A stretch of DNA of 64,000 nucleotides from Solirubrum puertoriconensis (GTDB lineage: Bacteria > Bacteroidota > Bacteroidia > Cytophagales > Hymenobacteraceae), in the NCBI RefSeq assembly GCF_001483135.1, contig NZ_LNAL01000005.1, positions 62,001 to 126,000 on the forward strand. Reading direction: 5' to 3'. The notes under the pieces were generated by a model. It ran no database searches and was not told where the DNA came from. It worked only from the letters and a program-made list of their open reading frames with translations. This document shows positions 1 through 8,644 of the stretch, one piece after another (the first letter of the stretch is position 1; the number at the start of each line of letters is the position of its first letter). The position numbers were made by a program, and so were the translations under genes.

Positions 1-1
1 T

Positions 2-697
2 ACCGGTTATACCTGGAGCCAGTTTGTATTTGGCACCCTCGTGCTGCTCGTCTTGTATTACGCCTACGTGGGCTGGCGCTACTACCGCCCTGAGCTGCGC
101 GCCTGGCTAAGCCGCCGGACCGCCGTGCCTCGCTCCGCAGCGCAGGCTTCGGAGCCGCTCGTGCCACCCAGCCTGGTGTTCGCCCCCGCAGACTCGCCGG
201 CGCCAGCCTTCTCGCCCGGCACTGCGGCAAGCCACGTTTTTTCCGCGCAAGCTGCTGACAACGAAGCAGAAGCCCGACAAAGCGCCGCTGCAAAGACCGC
301 GGAGGCTACCACTGAGGAGAATAGTAGGATCATATCAAATTTTGATTCATTGCATCAAAATGTGATTGATCCCGTTCAAGGCAATCAGACCGACTTACCC
401 CACACCGCCGGTGCGCCGCTTACCCCCGCTAAGCTGCCGCCGCCCGGATCCGACCCTGAAGCCCTGCCCGCGGAGCAGGAGCTGCCGGTGGCGCCCTCCG
501 CACTTGCCCACCCGGCCGAAGCCGACTCGCTGATCGGCGCTGATGATTTAGTTGAGGCCCTGGACTGCCTGGCTGCCGGCCGGGCCCCGGAATCCTTGCA
601 CCCCGCCCTGGAGGGTACCGCCCTGGCCGCCCGGTTTGCTGCCAACAAGCGCCGGCGCAGCGCGGAGATTGATGCCCTGTTCGGGGAAGAGGAATAA
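2..697 (+). CDS. Membrane-anchored protein at head of tra operon (5' partial)
   Basis: The reading frame is open from the left edge, so the true start lies upstream and an internal GTG at 41 is not a convincing start. The visible product begins with a hydrophobic segment (TLVLLVLYYAYVGW), followed by a long Pro/Ala/Ser-rich, probably disordered region and a charged C-terminal tail (ANKRRRSAEIDALFGEEE). It ends 40 bp before traE on the same strand, so it is probably an accessory protein of the conjugation operon. I do not recognise the family. A small AT-rich patch around 320-375 interrupts the otherwise GC-rich gene and includes the odd palindrome ATCAAATTTTGAT (334-346). Confidence 0.6.
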   Translation, partial: TGYTWSQFVFGTLVLLVLYYAYVGWRYYRPELRAWLSRRTAVPRSAAQASEPLVPPSLVFAPADSPAPAFSPGTAASHVFSAQAADNEAEARQSAAAKTAEATTEENSRIISNFDSLHQNVIDPVQGNQTDLPHTAGAPLTPAKLPPPGSDPEALPAEQELPVAPSALAHPAEADSLIGADDLVEALDCLAAGRAPESLHPALEGTALAARFAANKRRRSAEIDALFGEEE

Positions 698-737
698 GCC
701 GGCTCCGGGCCTGTTTATCCCCCAACATCCACCGTCT

Positions 738-1049
738 ATGCGCTTACTTTCTTTCCTTGCCCGCCTGGCGGGCCTGGCCCTGCTGTGGCTGCTGCCCGCC
801 GCGCTGCGGGCCCAGGGCAGCGGCGAAGCCGGCATTGAAGCCGCCACCGAGCAGGTGACCCGCTACTTTGAGCCCGGCACCAACCTCATGTACGCTGTGG
901 GCGCCGTACTGGGCCTGATCGGAGCCGTGAAGGTGTACTCCAAGTGGAACTCCGGCGACCAGGATACCCAGAAGGTAGCCGCCTCCTGGTTTGGCTCCTG
1001 CATCTTCCTCGTCGTGGTGGCCACCATCCTGCGGGCCTTTTTCCTGTAG
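738..1049 (+). CDS. traE: Conjugative transfer protein TraE (DUF4134)
   Basis: 103-residue protein with an N-terminal signal/transmembrane segment ending near LRAQG, then two hydrophobic segments (NLMYAVGAVLGLIGAVKVYSKW and SCIFLVVVATILRAF). The core LMYAVGAVLGLIGAVKVYSKWNSGDQD is typical of the TraE/DUF4134 family of Bacteroidetes conjugative elements, whose size and topology resemble VirB2 pilins. I chose ATG 738 because the signal peptide begins there; the frame extends further upstream without a plausible start. traF follows after 3 bp. The family call is firm; the pilin role is inferred from size and operon position. Confidence 0.85.
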   Translation: MRLLSFLARLAGLALLWLLPAALRAQGSGEAGIEAATEQVTRYFEPGTNLMYAVGAVLGLIGAVKVYSKWNSGDQDTQKVAASWFGSCIFLVVVATILRAFFL

Positions 1050-1052
1050 GCC

Positions 1053-1373
1053 GTGCCCTTGCCCATCAACAAGGGCATCGGCAAACCCGTGGAGTTCAAG
1101 GGCCTGGTCGGCGTGTACCTGGCTTACCTGGCCGCCGGCCTCGGTGCCGTGTTCCTGCTCGCCCTGACATTGCTGGTGGCGGGCGTGAACTCCTACCTCG
1201 TGGTCTTGCTGGCCCTGAGCCTGGGCGGGCTGGTGTTCGCCCGGGTGTTTGCCCTTAACCGCCGCTACGGCGAGTTTGGAGCCTTGAAAGCGCGGGCGCG
1301 CCGCCGGCAGCCCCGCCGCATCGTCAGCCGCCGCCCGCGGCTGTTTCTCACCTTAACGTCCGAGCGCACATGA
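1053..1373 (+). CDS. traF: Conjugative transfer protein TraF (DUF4133)
   Basis: 106-residue protein starting at GTG 1053. It opens with PINKGIGKPVEFKGL, typical of TraF/DUF4133 proteins, followed by two adjacent hydrophobic helices (about residues 19-65) and a basic C-terminal tail. TraF is a VirB3-like inner-membrane component that usually sits immediately before the VirB4-type ATPase, as here. Its stop overlaps the traG start as ATGA at 1370-1373, indicating translational coupling. Confidence 0.85.
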   Translation: MPLPINKGIGKPVEFKGLVGVYLAYLAAGLGAVFLLALTLLVAGVNSYLVVLLALSLGGLVFARVFALNRRYGEFGALKARARRRQPRRIVSRRPRLFLTLTSERT

Positions 1374-3865
1374 GCCCACCTCTCGTGCTGCCGTCGGCCA
1401 CGCTCGAGCAGCTGCAGCCCATCTACCGCGTTGAGCGGGGCTGCTTGATCAGCAAGAACGCCGACCTGACCGTAGCCTTCCGCCTCGAGCTACCGGAGCT
1501 GTTTACCCTCTCACCGGCCGAGTACCAGTCCCTGCACGCCGCGGTCGTCAAGGCCCTGCGGGTGCTGCCCACCCCGGCGGTGGTCCACAAGCAGGACTGG
1601 TTTGTGGAGGAGCGCTACTGCCCCGACTTTAATTCCCCGCGGCTGGAAAGCTCCCTGCTCGGCCGCGCCTACGAGCGCCACTTCTGCGAGCGGCCCTTTC
1701 TGCGGCACGTGTGCTACCTGTTCATTTCCCGCACGGCCACCGAGCGGGCCCACTACCGCAGCCCGGCCTCCCTGCTGGGCCGTCGGCACCTGGTGCCGCG
1801 CACCCAGCTCGACGCGCAGCAGCAAAGCGCTTTCTTCGACGCGGTCGGGCAGTTCAAGCGACTGGTCGAAGACGGCAGCCCCCTGCGCTTGCAGCAGCTC
1901 AGTGAGGACGAGCTCGTGGGCACCGAAACGCAGGCAGGGCTGCTGGAGCAGTACCTCGCCCTGGAGCTCAGCTCCACGGCCCCGCTCGTAGACCTCGACT
2001 TTTCCCGGGGCCTGCAGGTGGGCCATAAGCACTGCCAGCTGTTCTCCCTGACGGCGGTAGATGACCTGCCCGCCGAAGTGGACCCAGCCGTGCGCTACGA
2101 GCGCCTGTCCACCGACCGCTCTCCGTTGGCCGTCGGCCTGGCCGCCCCGCTGGGCTTGCTGCTCAGCTGCAACCACCTTTACAATCAGTACATCTTCCTC
2201 GACGATCCGGCTCAAGCCTTGCGGCGCTTTGAAAAGCGCAAGGACAACCTGAATGCCCTCGCCCTGTATTCCCGCCAGAACGCCATTAACCGGCAGTGGT
2301 ACGAGCAGTACCTGAACGAGGCGCACGCGGAGCAGAAGCAGCCCGTGCGCGCCCACTTCAACGTGCTGGCTTGGACCGAGCGGGAAAGCGAGCTGCCGGA
2401 GCTGCGCAACCAAGTAAGTGCGGCCATCGCCCGGCTTGGCGCCCGTCCCCGGGAAAACACCGTGGATGCGCCCGTTATCTACTGGGCAGGCATTCCGGGC
2501 AACGCCGGGGATTTTCCGGCCGAGGACACCTTTCCCACCTTCGCGGCCCAGGCCGCCTGCTTCTGGAACGTGGAAACGAACTACCGCGACGCCGCCTCGC
2601 CCTTCGGGCTGAAGCTTTCGGACCGGCTTACCGGCCGCCCGGTGCTGGTAGACCTCTCGGACGAGCCGATGCGGCGGGGCGTGATCACCAACCGCAACAA
2701 GTTTATCCTGGGCCCCTCGGGCAGTGGGAAGTCGTTTTTCACCAACGCCATGGTACGCCAGTATTACGAACAGGGCACCCACGTGCTGCTGGTGGACACG
2801 GGCAATTCCTACCAGGGTCTATGCGCCTTGCTGGGCGGGGTGTACCTAACCTACGAGGAGCACGACCCCATTGCCTTCAACCCTTTCCTGGTGAGCGGGG
2901 GCGGGGCGCCCGACGCGGAGAAAAAGGAAAGCCTGAAGGTGCTGCTGCAGACGCTCTGGAAAAAGGACGACGAGCATGCCACCCGGGCCGAGTACGTAAG
3001 CCTGACCAACGCCGTGGAGCTGTACTACGAGCAGCTGGGGCGGGAGCCGGAGCGGCGGCCTTGCTTTAATACCTTTTACGAGTTCGTGCAGGGTCCCTAC
3101 GCCGCCGTGCTGCGAAAGCAGGGGGTGCGGGAAAAGGACTTTGACCTGCACAACTTCCTCTACGTGCTCAAGCCCTACTACCGCGGCGGCGCCTACGAGT
3201 ACCTGCTTAACGCCGAGCGGGAGCTCGACCTCGTGGCCGAGCCTTTTATCGTCTTTGAGCTGGACAACATCAAGGATAACCCCATCCTGTTTCCGGTCGT
3301 GACGCTCATCATCATGGAAACCTTTATTGCCAAGATGCGGCGGCTGAAGGGCACCCGGAAGATGATTCTGATCGAGGAAGCGTGGAAGGCCATCGCTACC
3401 GCCGGGATGGCCGAGTACATCCGTTACCTGTTCAAAACGGTGCGCAAGTTTTTCGGGGAAGCCGTCATCGTGACCCAGGAAGTGGACGACATCGTTGGTA
3501 ACGCCATCGTGAAGAACACCATCATCAACAACTCGGACTGCAAGATCCTGCTCGACCAGCGCAAGTACGCCCACCGCTTCGAGGAGATTCAGCAACTGCT
3601 CTCGCTTTCCGATAAGGAAAAAGCCCAGGCGCTGTCCATCAACCTGGACTTACAGCCCGGCCGTTACTACAAGGAAGTGTTTATCTCCCTGGGCGGGACG
3701 GCTTCCAAAGTGTACGCTACGGAAGTCTCCCCCGAGGAGTACGTGACCTACACCACGGAGGAAAAAGAAAAGCTGCGTCTGCAAACGCTGGCGCAGGAAC
3801 GAGCCGGTGATCTAGCCGGCGCCATTAAAGTTTACGCCCAGGAGCTGCGCGAGCAGCGTGCGTGA
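1370..3865 (+). CDS. traG: TraG-type VirB4-like conjugation ATPase
   Basis: 831-residue cytoplasmic ATPase that energises the type IV secretion channel for DNA transfer and pilus assembly. The Walker A motif GPSGSGKS is at residues 448-455 and the Walker B motif MILIEE at 665-670, followed by the conserved W and a downstream VTQEVDD segment as in VirB4/TraG proteins. The N-terminal half (about 1-430) matches the TraG N-terminal domain. Length is normal for the family and no frame disruption is visible. It overlaps traF by 4 bp. Confidence 0.92.
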   Translation: MSPPLVLPSATLEQLQPIYRVERGCLISKNADLTVAFRLELPELFTLSPAEYQSLHAAVVKALRVLPTPAVVHKQDWFVEERYCPDFNSPRLESSLLGRAYERHFCERPFLRHVCYLFISRTATERAHYRSPASLLGRRHLVPRTQLDAQQQSAFFDAVGQFKRLVEDGSPLRLQQLSEDELVGTETQAGLLEQYLALELSSTAPLVDLDFSRGLQVGHKHCQLFSLTAVDDLPAEVDPAVRYERLSTDRSPLAVGLAAPLGLLLSCNHLYNQYIFLDDPAQALRRFEKRKDNLNALALYSRQNAINRQWYEQYLNEAHAEQKQPVRAHFNVLAWTERESELPELRNQVSAAIARLGARPRENTVDAPVIYWAGIPGNAGDFPAEDTFPTFAAQAACFWNVETNYRDAASPFGLKLSDRLTGRPVLVDLSDEPMRRGVITNRNKFILGPSGSGKSFFTNAMVRQYYEQGTHVLLVDTGNSYQGLCALLGGVYLTYEEHDPIAFNPFLVSGGGAPDAEKKESLKVLLQTLWKKDDEHATRAEYVSLTNAVELYYEQLGREPERRPCFNTFYEFVQGPYAAVLRKQGVREKDFDLHNFLYVLKPYYRGGAYEYLLNAERELDLVAEPFIVFELDNIKDNPILFPVVTLIIMETFIAKMRRLKGTRKMILIEEAWKAIATAGMAEYIRYLFKTVRKFFGEAVIVTQEVDDIVGNAIVKNTIINNSDCKILLDQRKYAHRFEEIQQLLSLSDKEKAQALSINLDLQPGRYYKEVFISLGGTASKVYATEVSPEEYVTYTTEEKEKLRLQTLAQERAGDLAGAIKVYAQELREQRA

Positions 3866-3895
3866 TGCTGACCACCTCAACCAAACCACTCAACC

Positions 3896-4459
3896 ATGAC
3901 CAGACCTCTTGTCCTGCTGCTGACTTGCTTGCTTGGCGCCTCCTGCGGTGAGCAAGTAACAACCCAAACTCAGGCGGTAATTAGCACTGCTCAACCCCGC
4001 TTGATTGTGGAAGTTAAAGCCAGACTTGATACCCTACCAAAGCAGAACAGGCACCGATATCAGGAGCTGCTTCAAGCGATGGAAAACTGGTACGGCAGTG
4101 ATTTGAAGATGGACCAGAAGCAAAAGGCAGAACCAATTTTTCTAGGCCACCTGGAAGTAATCGACCAACGTGAAAACAAACTTAATAAACTACTGATATC
4201 AAGCAAATTAGACGATAACGAAAAGCAGTTAATAACAAAGCTGTACGATCAGTGCACAATTGAAAGTCTTGCCAATGTGCGTTCTCTCTCCATGCTTGCT
4301 AAACATGATGAAAGGATTCTTAAGGGCGAAATTGATCGACTAAGCGCTATTCAAACTAACAAGGTTAGGATAGCTCAAGCCATCATAAAGGAAGGAGCTG
4401 AAAAGGATCAGAGAAAGGTAAACAGAGAGCTTAAAAAAAGATTGATGGCAACTTATTAG
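3896..4459 (+). CDS. Small lipoprotein inside the tra operon
   Basis: 187-residue predicted lipoprotein. The signal sequence ends in lipobox LGASC with the acylated Cys at residue 17. The mature part is highly charged and Lys/Glu-rich, probably helical or coiled coil. It lies between traG and the first traI-like gene, where Bacteroidetes transfer operons often carry a variable small gene. Base composition is clearly AT-richer than both flanks, which suggests later acquisition. A VirB7-like or entry-exclusion lipoprotein would fit the position, but nothing in the sequence proves this and I do not recognise the family. Confidence 0.75.
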   Translation: MTRPLVLLLTCLLGASCGEQVTTQTQAVISTAQPRLIVEVKARLDTLPKQNRHRYQELLQAMENWYGSDLKMDQKQKAEPIFLGHLEVIDQRENKLNKLLISSKLDDNEKQLITKLYDQCTIESLANVRSLSMLAKHDERILKGEIDRLSAIQTNKVRIAQAIIKEGAEKDQRKVNRELKKRLMATY

Positions 4460-4469
4460 ACGCTTAGTG

Positions 4470-5120
4470 ATGCTCTTAAGATCCCTGATCTTCTTTATAT
4501 CTATCTGGTTAATAGCTAGCAATAAAGCTGTTGCGCAAGCCATTGTTTCAGCACCAGTCTTGGAGGGCCAAAGCTTCATGCAAACCGGCTTGCAGGCAAC
4601 CATGAAGGGTCTGGAAGCGAAGGCCAATGTGTTGATTGATAAGGGCGTGGTGGAGCAGACCTTAACCAAGACTTACAGCCAGCAGAACATGCTGCTGCAC
4701 AAGGAATGGTACGAGGGCCTACTCAGGATCAGTCAGGCAGTGCGCAGCTACCGGCGGGTACAGCACATCTTCGAGCGGCAGGCGGCCATGATCAAGATCT
4801 ACTCGGACTACATCACACGGTTTACCACCGACAAACACCTGAGTCCCCAGCAGCGCGCGGCTATCGTCAGGGCTTACGCCGGTTTGCTCGAAGAGGGCGC
4901 AGGCATGCTGGCTGAACTCAAGGTGGTGGTCAATCCCGTCGGGGCGAAGATGACCGATGCCGAGCGCCTGGAGTTGATCGACGCCTTGGATGAGCGGGTA
5001 ACCCACCACTACGATCTGCTGGTGTACTTCACCCGACGCAGCCTGGCCCTCTCTCGGCAGCAGGCCGTGCGGGCCGCGGACCGGCGCATGGTGGAAAAGC
5101 TCTACGGCCTGGCTGAATAA
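4470..5120 (+). CDS. TraI-like conjugation protein, copy 1
   Basis: Secreted protein of 216 residues with a signal peptide ending near KAVAQ, followed by a helical body. It resembles the TraI/DUF4141-type proteins that precede traJ in Bacteroidetes transfer operons, where they are thought to act as VirB5-like periplasmic components. GTG 4467 and ATG 4470 are both possible starts; ATG is preferred. The first roughly 100 bp are AT-rich like the preceding lipoprotein gene, and the rest returns to the GC-rich background. The next gene is a clear paralogue starting 3 bp later. Confidence 0.7.
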   Translation: MLLRSLIFFISIWLIASNKAVAQAIVSAPVLEGQSFMQTGLQATMKGLEAKANVLIDKGVVEQTLTKTYSQQNMLLHKEWYEGLLRISQAVRSYRRVQHIFERQAAMIKIYSDYITRFTTDKHLSPQQRAAIVRAYAGLLEEGAGMLAELKVVVNPVGAKMTDAERLELIDALDERVTHHYDLLVYFTRRSLALSRQQAVRAADRRMVEKLYGLAE

Positions 5121-5123
5121 CCC

Positions 5124-5774
5124 ATGAAATACCTGCGGTTAACCTTATTGGGCCTGGCACTGCTGCTCGGCCCCGGGAATGCTGCGGCCCAGCTGATCGT
5201 TTCGGCCCCCATTGCCGAGCGCAGCTCCCGCAGGCAGATCAGTCACCAGACGACCATGAGCAAGCTTAAAAGCCGCGCCCGGCAACTCCTGGACCGCGGA
5301 GTAAAGGAACAGGCGCTCACCACCAAGCTGGTTGACCAAAACCTGAACCTGCACCGGGAGTGGTACGCTAGCCTGCGGGAAGTAAGTGCCACGGTCCGGC
5401 AGTACGAGCGGGTGCGCCGCATCTTTGAAAACCAGGGGCGCATCATTGAGCTCTACGCCCGCAACGTTTCGCGGCTGCACCAGCAACCCGGACTTAGACC
5501 GGAGCAGATCCAGGCCACGCAGCGCGCCTACGCCGGGCTAATCGAAGAAAGCGTTGGCATTCTCGATGACCTGCAGGTAGTACTGCAGCCTGGGCACGCG
5601 CAAATGACCGACGCGCAACGCCTTAAATACATCAACCGGATTGACGAGCGCATGCAGCACCACCTCGCCCTGGTCATCTACTTCACCCGCCGCAACACAG
5701 CCCTGGCAGCTGAACAGGCCCGGCAGGCCGCCGAGCGGCGAAAGATCCACGAACTCTACGGCGCAAGCCCCTAA
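5124..5774 (+). CDS. TraI-like conjugation protein, copy 2
   Basis: 216-residue secreted protein with a signal peptide ending near NAAAQ. It aligns along its whole length with the upstream gene: both have IVSAP after the signal, a KEWY/REWY segment, RAYAGL(L/I)EE, (A/M)QMTDA or AKMTDA, DER, YFTRR and a final LYG. The copies are well diverged, so the duplication is not recent. Being adjacent to traJ, this copy is in the usual traI position. Separate roles for the two copies, for example two different pilus-tip or channel partners, are possible but not shown. Confidence 0.72.
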   Translation: MKYLRLTLLGLALLLGPGNAAAQLIVSAPIAERSSRRQISHQTTMSKLKSRARQLLDRGVKEQALTTKLVDQNLNLHREWYASLREVSATVRQYERVRRIFENQGRIIELYARNVSRLHQQPGLRPEQIQATQRAYAGLIEESVGILDDLQVVLQPGHAQMTDAQRLKYINRIDERMQHHLALVIYFTRRNTALAAEQARQAAERRKIHELYGASP

Positions 5775-5785
5775 GCTCATTGCCT

Positions 5786-6850
5786 ATGCTATTGCTTATT
5801 CTGCTGCAGGTTACTTCCACCTTTAAGTCGCTGCAGGACCTGCTGGACACGCTCTACCGGGAGATGTACCCGCTGTGCAAGGATTTTATTAACGTAGGTC
5901 GGGCGCTGGGTGGGCTGGGTGCCCTAGCCTACGTAAGCGTATCGATCTGGCGCTCGCTGGCAAACGCCGAGCCCATTGACTTTTTCCCCCTGCTGAGACC
6001 TTTTGCGATTGGCTTAGCTATCGCACTGTTCCCACTGCTTCTGGATACGCTAAATGGAGTGATGAGCCCTCTTTCAGGAGCAACCAAGGGATTGGTTCAG
6101 GCTCAAAATGAAGTGATCATTGATTTACAAGATCGAAAGCAGAAGGTACTCGCTTCCAAAGCCGAAAATCAACCTTTTGAAAATGATGTCGCCTTTGAGC
6201 GAGAATTGGAAAAGAAGCCATACTGGGACTTAGAATCTAAGACCGGTCTCTATATGGATCGAATGGCCTACAACGTCCAGAAGAACTTTCGGGAGTGGCT
6301 GAAGGAGGCGCTGGAACTGGCTTACAACGCAGCCGCGCTGGTCATCAATACCATTCGCACCTTCTTTCTGATCGTGCTGAGCATTATCGGCCCGATCTCC
6401 TTTGGCTTTGCCATCTGGCCGGGCTTTGAAGGCACGCTGAGCGGCTGGTTTGCGCGCTACGTCAACGTCTTCCTGTGGCTGCCCGTCGCCAACATCTACG
6501 GGGCCATCATCGCCCGCATCCAGGTGCTGATGCTGCAACAGGACCTGGACAACATCGCCGCCGGCGCGGACGCGAGCACGGCCGATTACGGCTACATGAT
6601 CTTTCTGCTGATCGCCATCGCCGGCTACTTCACCGTACCCACGGTAGCGGGCTGGATTATCCAAGCCACCGGCATGCAAACGGCCATTGCCCGCCTGCAG
6701 GGCGCCTGGAGCGTGACGAACACCGCCGCGGCGGGGGCGGGCGCCCTAACGGGCCGGGTCACGGGCAGCGCCCAGGCCCTGGGCAGTACGCTGCTGCCCA
6801 ACCTCAACCGGCAGACCTCCGCCGGCTACCGCAACTCCACTAATTCTTAA
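5786..6850 (+). CDS. traJ: Conjugative transfer membrane protein TraJ (VirB6-like)
   Basis: 354-residue polytopic inner-membrane protein. ATG 5786 gives a good N-terminus (MLLLILLQVTSTF); a TTG two codons upstream is less likely. Hydrophobic segments cluster near residues 30-60, 70-95, 175-215, 225-255 and 265-295, as expected for the TraJ family, which forms the inner-membrane pore of the channel as VirB6 does. Codons from about 6050 to 6250 are distinctly AT-rich although the frame stays open. A Gly/Ala-rich C-terminal tail is typical. Confidence 0.85.
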   Translation: MLLLILLQVTSTFKSLQDLLDTLYREMYPLCKDFINVGRALGGLGALAYVSVSIWRSLANAEPIDFFPLLRPFAIGLAIALFPLLLDTLNGVMSPLSGATKGLVQAQNEVIIDLQDRKQKVLASKAENQPFENDVAFERELEKKPYWDLESKTGLYMDRMAYNVQKNFREWLKEALELAYNAAALVINTIRTFFLIVLSIIGPISFGFAIWPGFEGTLSGWFARYVNVFLWLPVANIYGAIIARIQVLMLQQDLDNIAAGADASTADYGYMIFLLIAIAGYFTVPTVAGWIIQATGMQTAIARLQGAWSVTNTAAAGAGALTGRVTGSAQALGSTLLPNLNRQTSAGYRNSTNS

Positions 6851-6862
6851 TCTGCCTCCGCC

Positions 6863-7474
6863 ATGCTGCGCAGCCTAAAAAACGTGGACACCGCCTTTCA
6901 GCAGGTGAAAACCCTGGCCCTGGTGTTCGGGGTACTCTGCCTGCTGCTGACGGGCTTTACCCTATTCGCCTGCCTGCGGGCGGTCAGCGCCGCCCAGAAC
7001 CGGGTGTACCTGCTGGCCGACGGGCAGCTGCTCACGGCCGCGGCCCGGGACGTGCGCGACAACCGCCCGGTGGAAGCCCGCGAGCACGTGCGCCGCTTTC
7101 ACGAGCTGTTCTTTACCCTCGACCCGGACGAGAAAGCCATTGAGGACAACGTGGGGCGGGCCCTGTACCTGGCCGACGCGAGCGCGCGGCGCATGTACGA
7201 CAACCTGCGCGAGAAGGGCTACTACAACGACCTGATCGCGGCCAACATCAGCCAGAAGCTGCGGGTGGACTCGGTGGTGGTCGACCGCGACGCCCGCACG
7301 GCCCGCTGCTACGCCACCCAGCAGATTATCCGCACTTCCTCCGTGACTACCCGCAACCTGGTGTCGGAGTGCACCCTGCGGCCGGTTACCCGCTCGGAAA
7401 ACAACCCCCACGGCTTTCTGATGGAGCGCTGGCGCGTGCTGCACAACCAGGACCTGCGCACCGAACCCCGCTAA
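6863..7474 (+). CDS. traK: Conjugative transfer protein TraK (VirB8-like)
   Basis: 203-residue protein with a short cytoplasmic N-terminus, one transmembrane helix (about residues 18-42, LALVFGVLCLLLTGFTLFACL) and a periplasmic domain. The opening MLRSLKNVDTAFQQVK and the RFHELFFTLDPDEKAIEDN region are characteristic of TraK of Bacteroidetes conjugative elements, which corresponds to the VirB8 scaffold of type IV secretion systems. It lies 12 bp after traJ and 12 bp before traM in the same operon. Confidence 0.87.
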   Translation: MLRSLKNVDTAFQQVKTLALVFGVLCLLLTGFTLFACLRAVSAAQNRVYLLADGQLLTAAARDVRDNRPVEAREHVRRFHELFFTLDPDEKAIEDNVGRALYLADASARRMYDNLREKGYYNDLIAANISQKLRVDSVVVDRDARTARCYATQQIIRTSSVTTRNLVSECTLRPVTRSENNPHGFLMERWRVLHNQDLRTEPR

Positions 7475-7486
7475 GCTGATTTTCCG

Positions 7487-8644
7487 ATGAGCACCGTAAC
7501 CCATACCGCCTCTTTTCTGCACGAGCGCCGGCTGGCGGTGGTCTTACCCGGCTTCGTGGTGCCCTGCGCCGCCCTGGTCTTCTGGCTGCTGGGCGGCGGG
7601 CGGCCGGCATCAGCCCCGGTAGATCAGTCGGGTCTGGGTGGGCTTAACACCGAGCTGCCCGGCGCCGCCGTCAGCCGGGGCCGCAACCTGGGCAGCAAGC
7701 TCAACGCCCGGCTTTCTGCCGACTCCGCCCGCGGCTCCGAGCTCGCCTTCACGCCCCGCCGCCAGCTGGCCGGGCCCGGCCTCAACTACGGCCTGCAGCC
7801 CGGAGAAGCGGCACCCGACAGCAGCCGGCCGGATGCCCGAGCCACGGCCGCCGCACGCCAGCTCATGGCCCTGCAGCGGCAGACTTACGCCGAGCCTGCA
7901 CCCGCTTCAACTTTCCACCCCATCGATAGGGGAGGGGAGGAGCGGCCGCAGCGCAGCGCCGAGCAGGACGAGTTGGATCGCTCCCTGGCCGAGCTGGAGC
8001 TGCTGAAGGCGGAGTACGAGCGGCGTTTGCGCTCAAGCCCCGCTGCCAGTGCCCCACCGGCCGCCCGAAGGCGGTTAAAGCCCACAGTGCTGCAGCCGCC
8101 CAGTCCCAACGTTGTTTCCTCCCTGGCTGGCAGCCCAAGCCGGGCAAGCCGGTCGGGCTTCCACACCCTGAGCGACGCCGTTCCCGACGAAACCGCCAAC
8201 GCTTTGCCGGCGGTGGTGCACACCGACCAGGCCGTCGTCAGCGGGGGCACGGTCAAGCTCCGGCTAAGCGAGGAGGCCCGGGTTAATGGGCAGCTACTGC
8301 CCCGCCACACCCTGGTGCACGGGCAGTGCCGCCTGACCGGGGAGCGCCTGCGCATTGAAGTGCGGGGCGTGCAGGTAAACAACCGCCTGCTGCCGGTGAG
8401 CCTGCGGGCCTACGACCTGGACGGCACCGAAGGCCTGTTCGTGCCTGGGGTGCCCACCGGCGACGCCTTGCGCCAGAGCGTGCAGCCCGGCCTGAACGCC
8501 GCGGAGGCGTTAGCCCTTACTTCCCACGCCGGCGCCGCCGCGGCGGGCGTAGCCCTGCAAACCGGCAAAAGCCTGCTCGGGCGCCGGGCCCGGCAGGTGC
8601 GCATTACCCTCAAAGCCAACCACCAGATTCTGCTTAAGCCATGA
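7487..8644 (+). CDS. traM: Conjugative transfer protein TraM (VirB10-like)
   Basis: 385-residue protein with a single N-terminal membrane helix (about residues 20-37, VVLPGFVVPCAALVFWLLGG), a long Pro/Ala/Arg-rich periplasmic linker (about 40-235) and a C-terminal beta-rich domain containing VVHTDQAVVSGGTVKLRL and YDLDGTEGLFVPG, as in TraM proteins. TraM corresponds to VirB10, which spans the envelope. It overlaps traN by ATGA at 8641-8644. No separate traL gene is visible between traK and traM. Confidence 0.85.
   Translation: MSTVTHTASFLHERRLAVVLPGFVVPCAALVFWLLGGGRPASAPVDQSGLGGLNTELPGAAVSRGRNLGSKLNARLSADSARGSELAFTPRRQLAGPGLNYGLQPGEAAPDSSRPDARATAAARQLMALQRQTYAEPAPASTFHPIDRGGEERPQRSAEQDELDRSLAELELLKAEYERRLRSSPAASAPPAARRRLKPTVLQPPSPNVVSSLAGSPSRASRSGFHTLSDAVPDETANALPAVVHTDQAVVSGGTVKLRLSEEARVNGQLLPRHTLVHGQCRLTGERLRIEVRGVQVNNRLLPVSLRAYDLDGTEGLFVPGVPTGDALRQSVQPGLNAAEALALTSHAGAAAAGVALQTGKSLLGRRARQVRITLKANHQILLKP

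Noticed and set aside
1511-2782. Long minus-strand open frame opposite traG
   Set aside because: It is the shadow of a GC-rich coding gene on the other strand and has no recognisable domain.
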